8,508 nt of DNA from Actinomycetes bacterium (GTDB lineage: Bacteria; Actinomycetota; Acidimicrobiia; Acidimicrobiales; Acidimicrobiaceae), in NCBI GenBank assembly GCA_021844725.1, contig JAKBSX010000083.1, positions 1 to 8,508 of the forward strand, written 5' to 3'. The translations under genes and the position numbers were made by a program. The notes under the pieces are model-generated. The model was not told the origin of the DNA. It ran no database searches and was given only the letters and a program-made list of their open reading frames with translations. Positions 6,643-8,508 of the stretch are shown piece by piece; within the stretch, counting starts at the first letter, position 1; each line of letters opens with the position of its first letter.

Positions 6643-7473
6643 ATGCAAACAGACATATTCCAACGATTGAATTCGCTGAAGGAGAGATATCCATGGCTGG
6701 CACCAAAGCGCCAGGCCGGTTCGAAAACTATTCATTTCTGGAATCAATTGTTAATAGCTGTTGTGGTCTATTTTGGTTATGAACTTACTTCCGAGATAAG
6801 CGCGGGTTCAAAGAGCGAGGCCATTCATAACTCCCTCAAAGAAGTTCATTTCGAGCAGACACTTCATATCTTTACCGAGCAACGGATACAAAGTTTCTTT
6901 ATCTCGCACTTTCTTTGGATTATCAAGTTGTCAGACCTTTACTACACCACTGTCCATTTCATAATGCCTGTGGTAGTTCTGGTGATCCTTTTTCGAAAAT
7001 TCCCTGAGAGATTTCTGGTGTGGAGAAATGTCATGGCTGTGATGAATCTGGTGGCTTTGGTAATCTTCGCTGTCTTTCCGGTTGCTCCGCCGAGGTTATT
7101 ACCTCCTGCCTTCCATTTCATAGATACGCAGGCTGTTTTTGGAGGAGCAGGTTCACTTGATGCGACTCTTATGCGAGATGCAGGGAATCTTTATGCAGCG
7201 ATGCCCAGTCTTCATTTTGCCTGGGCAATTTGGTGCGCATGGGCGCTCGCACCGGTAATCAAAAATAAATGGATTCGCTGGGCGGTTATAGCGGATCCGA
7301 TTATCACGACATTTGTGGTGATTGTGACTGCTAATCATTTTTGGATTGACGTCATTGCCGGATTCGTTCTATTTTTGGCCTGTGGTGCTTTGTTCCATGC
7401 TTTCAGCGGTGGTCAGAGAGATCAGAGACTGAAATTAGCGGCAGTCGGAGGCGATATAGTCGAAGATGGCTAA
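6643..7473 (+). CDS. PAP2-superfamily integral membrane phosphatase/phosphotransferase (PAP2_3 type)
   Basis: A 276-residue polytopic membrane protein of the PAP2 superfamily, close to the PAP2_3 (Aur1/Ipt1-like) branch common in actinobacteria. Hydrophobic segments lie at about 33-50, 85-97, 103-117, 130-147, 188-205, 213-231 and 234-253. The expected motifs are in order: FPVAPPRLLP (145-154) in place of the first PAP2 motif, YAAMPSLHFAW (184-194) with His191, and ANHFWIDVIAG (230-240) with His232 and Asp236 as the catalytic His and its partner. The likely role is cleaving or transferring a phosphoryl or phospho-head group on a lipid, with the active site at the outer membrane face. The ATG at 6643 follows an in-frame TAG (6640-6642). 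Its GGAG is 12 bases upstream, which is rather far. The gene lies 115 bp after pobA, a gap without a clear terminator, so read-through is possible though the functions differ. Confidence 0.85.
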   Translation: MQTDIFQRLNSLKERYPWLAPKRQAGSKTIHFWNQLLIAVVVYFGYELTSEISAGSKSEAIHNSLKEVHFEQTLHIFTEQRIQSFFISHFLWIIKLSDLYYTTVHFIMPVVVLVILFRKFPERFLVWRNVMAVMNLVALVIFAVFPVAPPRLLPPAFHFIDTQAVFGGAGSLDATLMRDAGNLYAAMPSLHFAWAIWCAWALAPVIKNKWIRWAVIADPIITTFVVIVTANHFWIDVIAGFVLFLACGALFHAFSGGQRDQRLKLAAVGGDIVEDG

Positions 7474-7742
7474 TTGACCTGGTTTTGGAGGTGGTTGTCA
7501 GGCTGGTATTTATCTATACCAAGGATTAGTCGCCCTGCGCCGAAAATAGATATTATGTCAAGTAAATGATTTGATGCTAATCGGAGATAAAGATGCATCT
7601 TGTATGTGTTGCTGCCCCACCGGTTGCGGATTCAAGAGTTAGCTAAAGTAATTGCCTGTCTGAAGATGCTATTTATGACGAGGCTGTTTAATTTAAATTT
7701 ATTTATTAACGAATTTCAATTGTTTATTTTCGGCACTCGTGA
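7474..7742. other. 269-bp AT-rich gap, possibly holding a decayed gene start
   Basis: TGGTAT (7504-7509) and ATACCA (7516-7521) form a perfect 6-bp stem with a six-base loop, 31 bases after the PAP2 stop. No T-run follows, so it is a weak terminator candidate. A 17-codon frame (7593-7646) has GGAG six bases before its ATG and reads MHLVCVAAPPVADSRVS. The stretch 7680-7735 is strongly AT-rich. The two flanking genes converge, so no promoter is required here. Confidence 0.35.
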
Positions 7743-8508
7743 CTATGGACTTGTGGACGGTTGAGTGTAACCCTTTCTTACCATCGTTCCCCACGACCGG
7801 TTTTTCTTCCGTAATGCTTGCCACGTTCCTTCGATGCGCCATGCTGCGTGCAATTGCCTGAATCCAAAATTTTCGAGAATCGAGGCTAATACCGCATCCC
7901 TAAGGTACCGCCATTTGTCGTACTTGTGGTAAGACAGTTCCTCTACCAGCAGTGACAGAATTGACAGAAGGATTCCGTAAAGGAGCGCTGCTGCGAGAAA
8001 TAATCCTGCGAAGTCGAAATTAACCATGTGGAATATCAATGCTATTGCAAGGATGAGAATTCCACCGATTTCCACAAAGGGACCCAGAATCTCAAAGAAT
8101 ATAAAGTACGGTATAGCAAGTAATCCCACTGATTTGTAGCGGGGATTAAATATCATGCGTTTATTAGTCCAAATCACCTCCGCCAATCCTCTGGACCACC
8201 GTTGTCGTTGTTTTCGTAGGGTCGCGGTATCTTCGGGGACCTCGGTCCAGCAGATGGGTTCGGATACAAATACTATTTGGTAAGGTTTCCTGGCGTTAGT
8301 GTAATACCGGTGCAGCCGGGCAACGAGGTCTGCGTCTTCGCCGATTGAGTCATGGTTATATCCGCCAATTGCTATGACCCCCTCTTTCTTGAATACACCA
8401 AACGCACCGGAAATAATCAGTAAACCGTGTAGACGTGACCAGCCGGTTCTACCGAGCAGAAATGCTCGAAGATATTCAACAATTTGTATCTGAACCCATC
8501 TGCTGGAC
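7743..8508 (-). CDS. Family 2 glycosyltransferase, processive membrane type (5' part outside window)
   Basis: The frame is open from the right edge to a stop at 7743-7745, giving the last 254 residues. This is longer than the stretch after the TTG at 8186, which lies inside the domain and is not a real start. Catalytic landmarks of BcsA/IcaA-like GT2 enzymes are present in order: ISGAFGVFKKEG (about 8379-8414), IGGYNHDSIGEDADL with the GED Asp as candidate general base (8334-8336), and the acceptor/product-binding QxxRW motif as QRQRW (8196-8210). They are followed by SRG and then two or three hydrophobic segments from VGLLAIPYFIFFEILGPFV onward. After the last one, a basic cytoplasmic tail ends in TQPSTSP. 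The enzyme probably polymerises or transfers a sugar across the cytoplasmic membrane; the sugar is unknown. The N-terminal transmembrane segments and the DxD motif would be beyond the window. Confidence 0.9.
   Translation of the reverse strand, partial: SSRWVQIQIVEYLRAFLLGRTGWSRLHGLLIISGAFGVFKKEGVIAIGGYNHDSIGEDADLVARLHRYYTNARKPYQIVFVSEPICWTEVPEDTATLRKQRQRWSRGLAEVIWTNKRMIFNPRYKSVGLLAIPYFIFFEILGPFVEIGGILILAIALIFHMVNFDFAGLFLAAALLYGILLSILSLLVEELSYHKYDKWRYLRDAVLASILENFGFRQLHAAWRIEGTWQALRKKNRSWGTMVRKGYTQPSTSP

Noticed and set aside
7743..8186. The glycosyltransferase as a 147-residue complete protein starting at 8186
   Set aside because: The frame is open upstream to the window edge and contains the GED and QxxRW motifs, so the TTG at 8186 is internal.

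Overview
The window carries parts of an aromatic-catabolism neighbourhood followed by envelope-related genes. Base composition is close to balanced and slightly AT-rich by eye. TTG and GTG starts are frequent (515, 2927, 3087, 5316). The LmeA/DUF2993-like protein and the PAP2_3-type membrane protein suggest an actinobacterium. A mid-GC lineage such as Acidimicrobiia would fit, but that placement is inference.

Layout. 1-418 (+): C-terminal part of a phthalate-dioxygenase-type Rieske oxygenase, with stops in all three forward frames just upstream, so probably a broken gene. 515-1606 (+): zinc-type MDR dehydrogenase, followed after 43 bp by a 94-residue HicB-like protein (1650-1934). These two look like an operon. 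1965-2927 (-): membrane-anchored LmeA/DUF2993-like lipid-binding protein. 3087-3767 (+): TetR-family regulator, divergent from the lipid-binding gene across a 159-bp spacer with two dyad symmetries. 3799-4944 (-): MalY/PatB-type PLP C-S lyase/aminotransferase, convergent with the regulator. 4945-5315: 371-bp divergent spacer with inverted repeats. 5316-6527 (+): pobA, 4-hydroxybenzoate 3-monooxygenase, with the known active-site residues conserved. 6643-7473 (+): PAP2-superfamily integral membrane protein. 7474-7742: AT-rich gap that may hold a decayed gene start. 7743-8508 (-): C-terminal part of a processive-type family 2 glycosyltransferase that runs off the window edge.

How it fits together. 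PobA makes protocatechuate, and phthalate 4,5-dioxygenase-type pathways also converge on protocatechuate. The Rieske remnant, the dehydrogenase and PobA therefore fit a peripheral aromatic-degradation region. No ring-cleavage genes and no dedicated PobR-type regulator are visible here. The LmeA-like, PAP2 and glycosyltransferase genes point to cell-envelope lipid or polysaccharide work and need not be linked to catabolism. I see no rRNA, tRNA, CRISPR array, insertion sequence or phage gene. I found no convincing new multi-gene system. The best leads are the broken oxygenase, the dehydrogenase with an altered zinc site, the solitary HicB-like gene beside it, and the TetR operator candidates.
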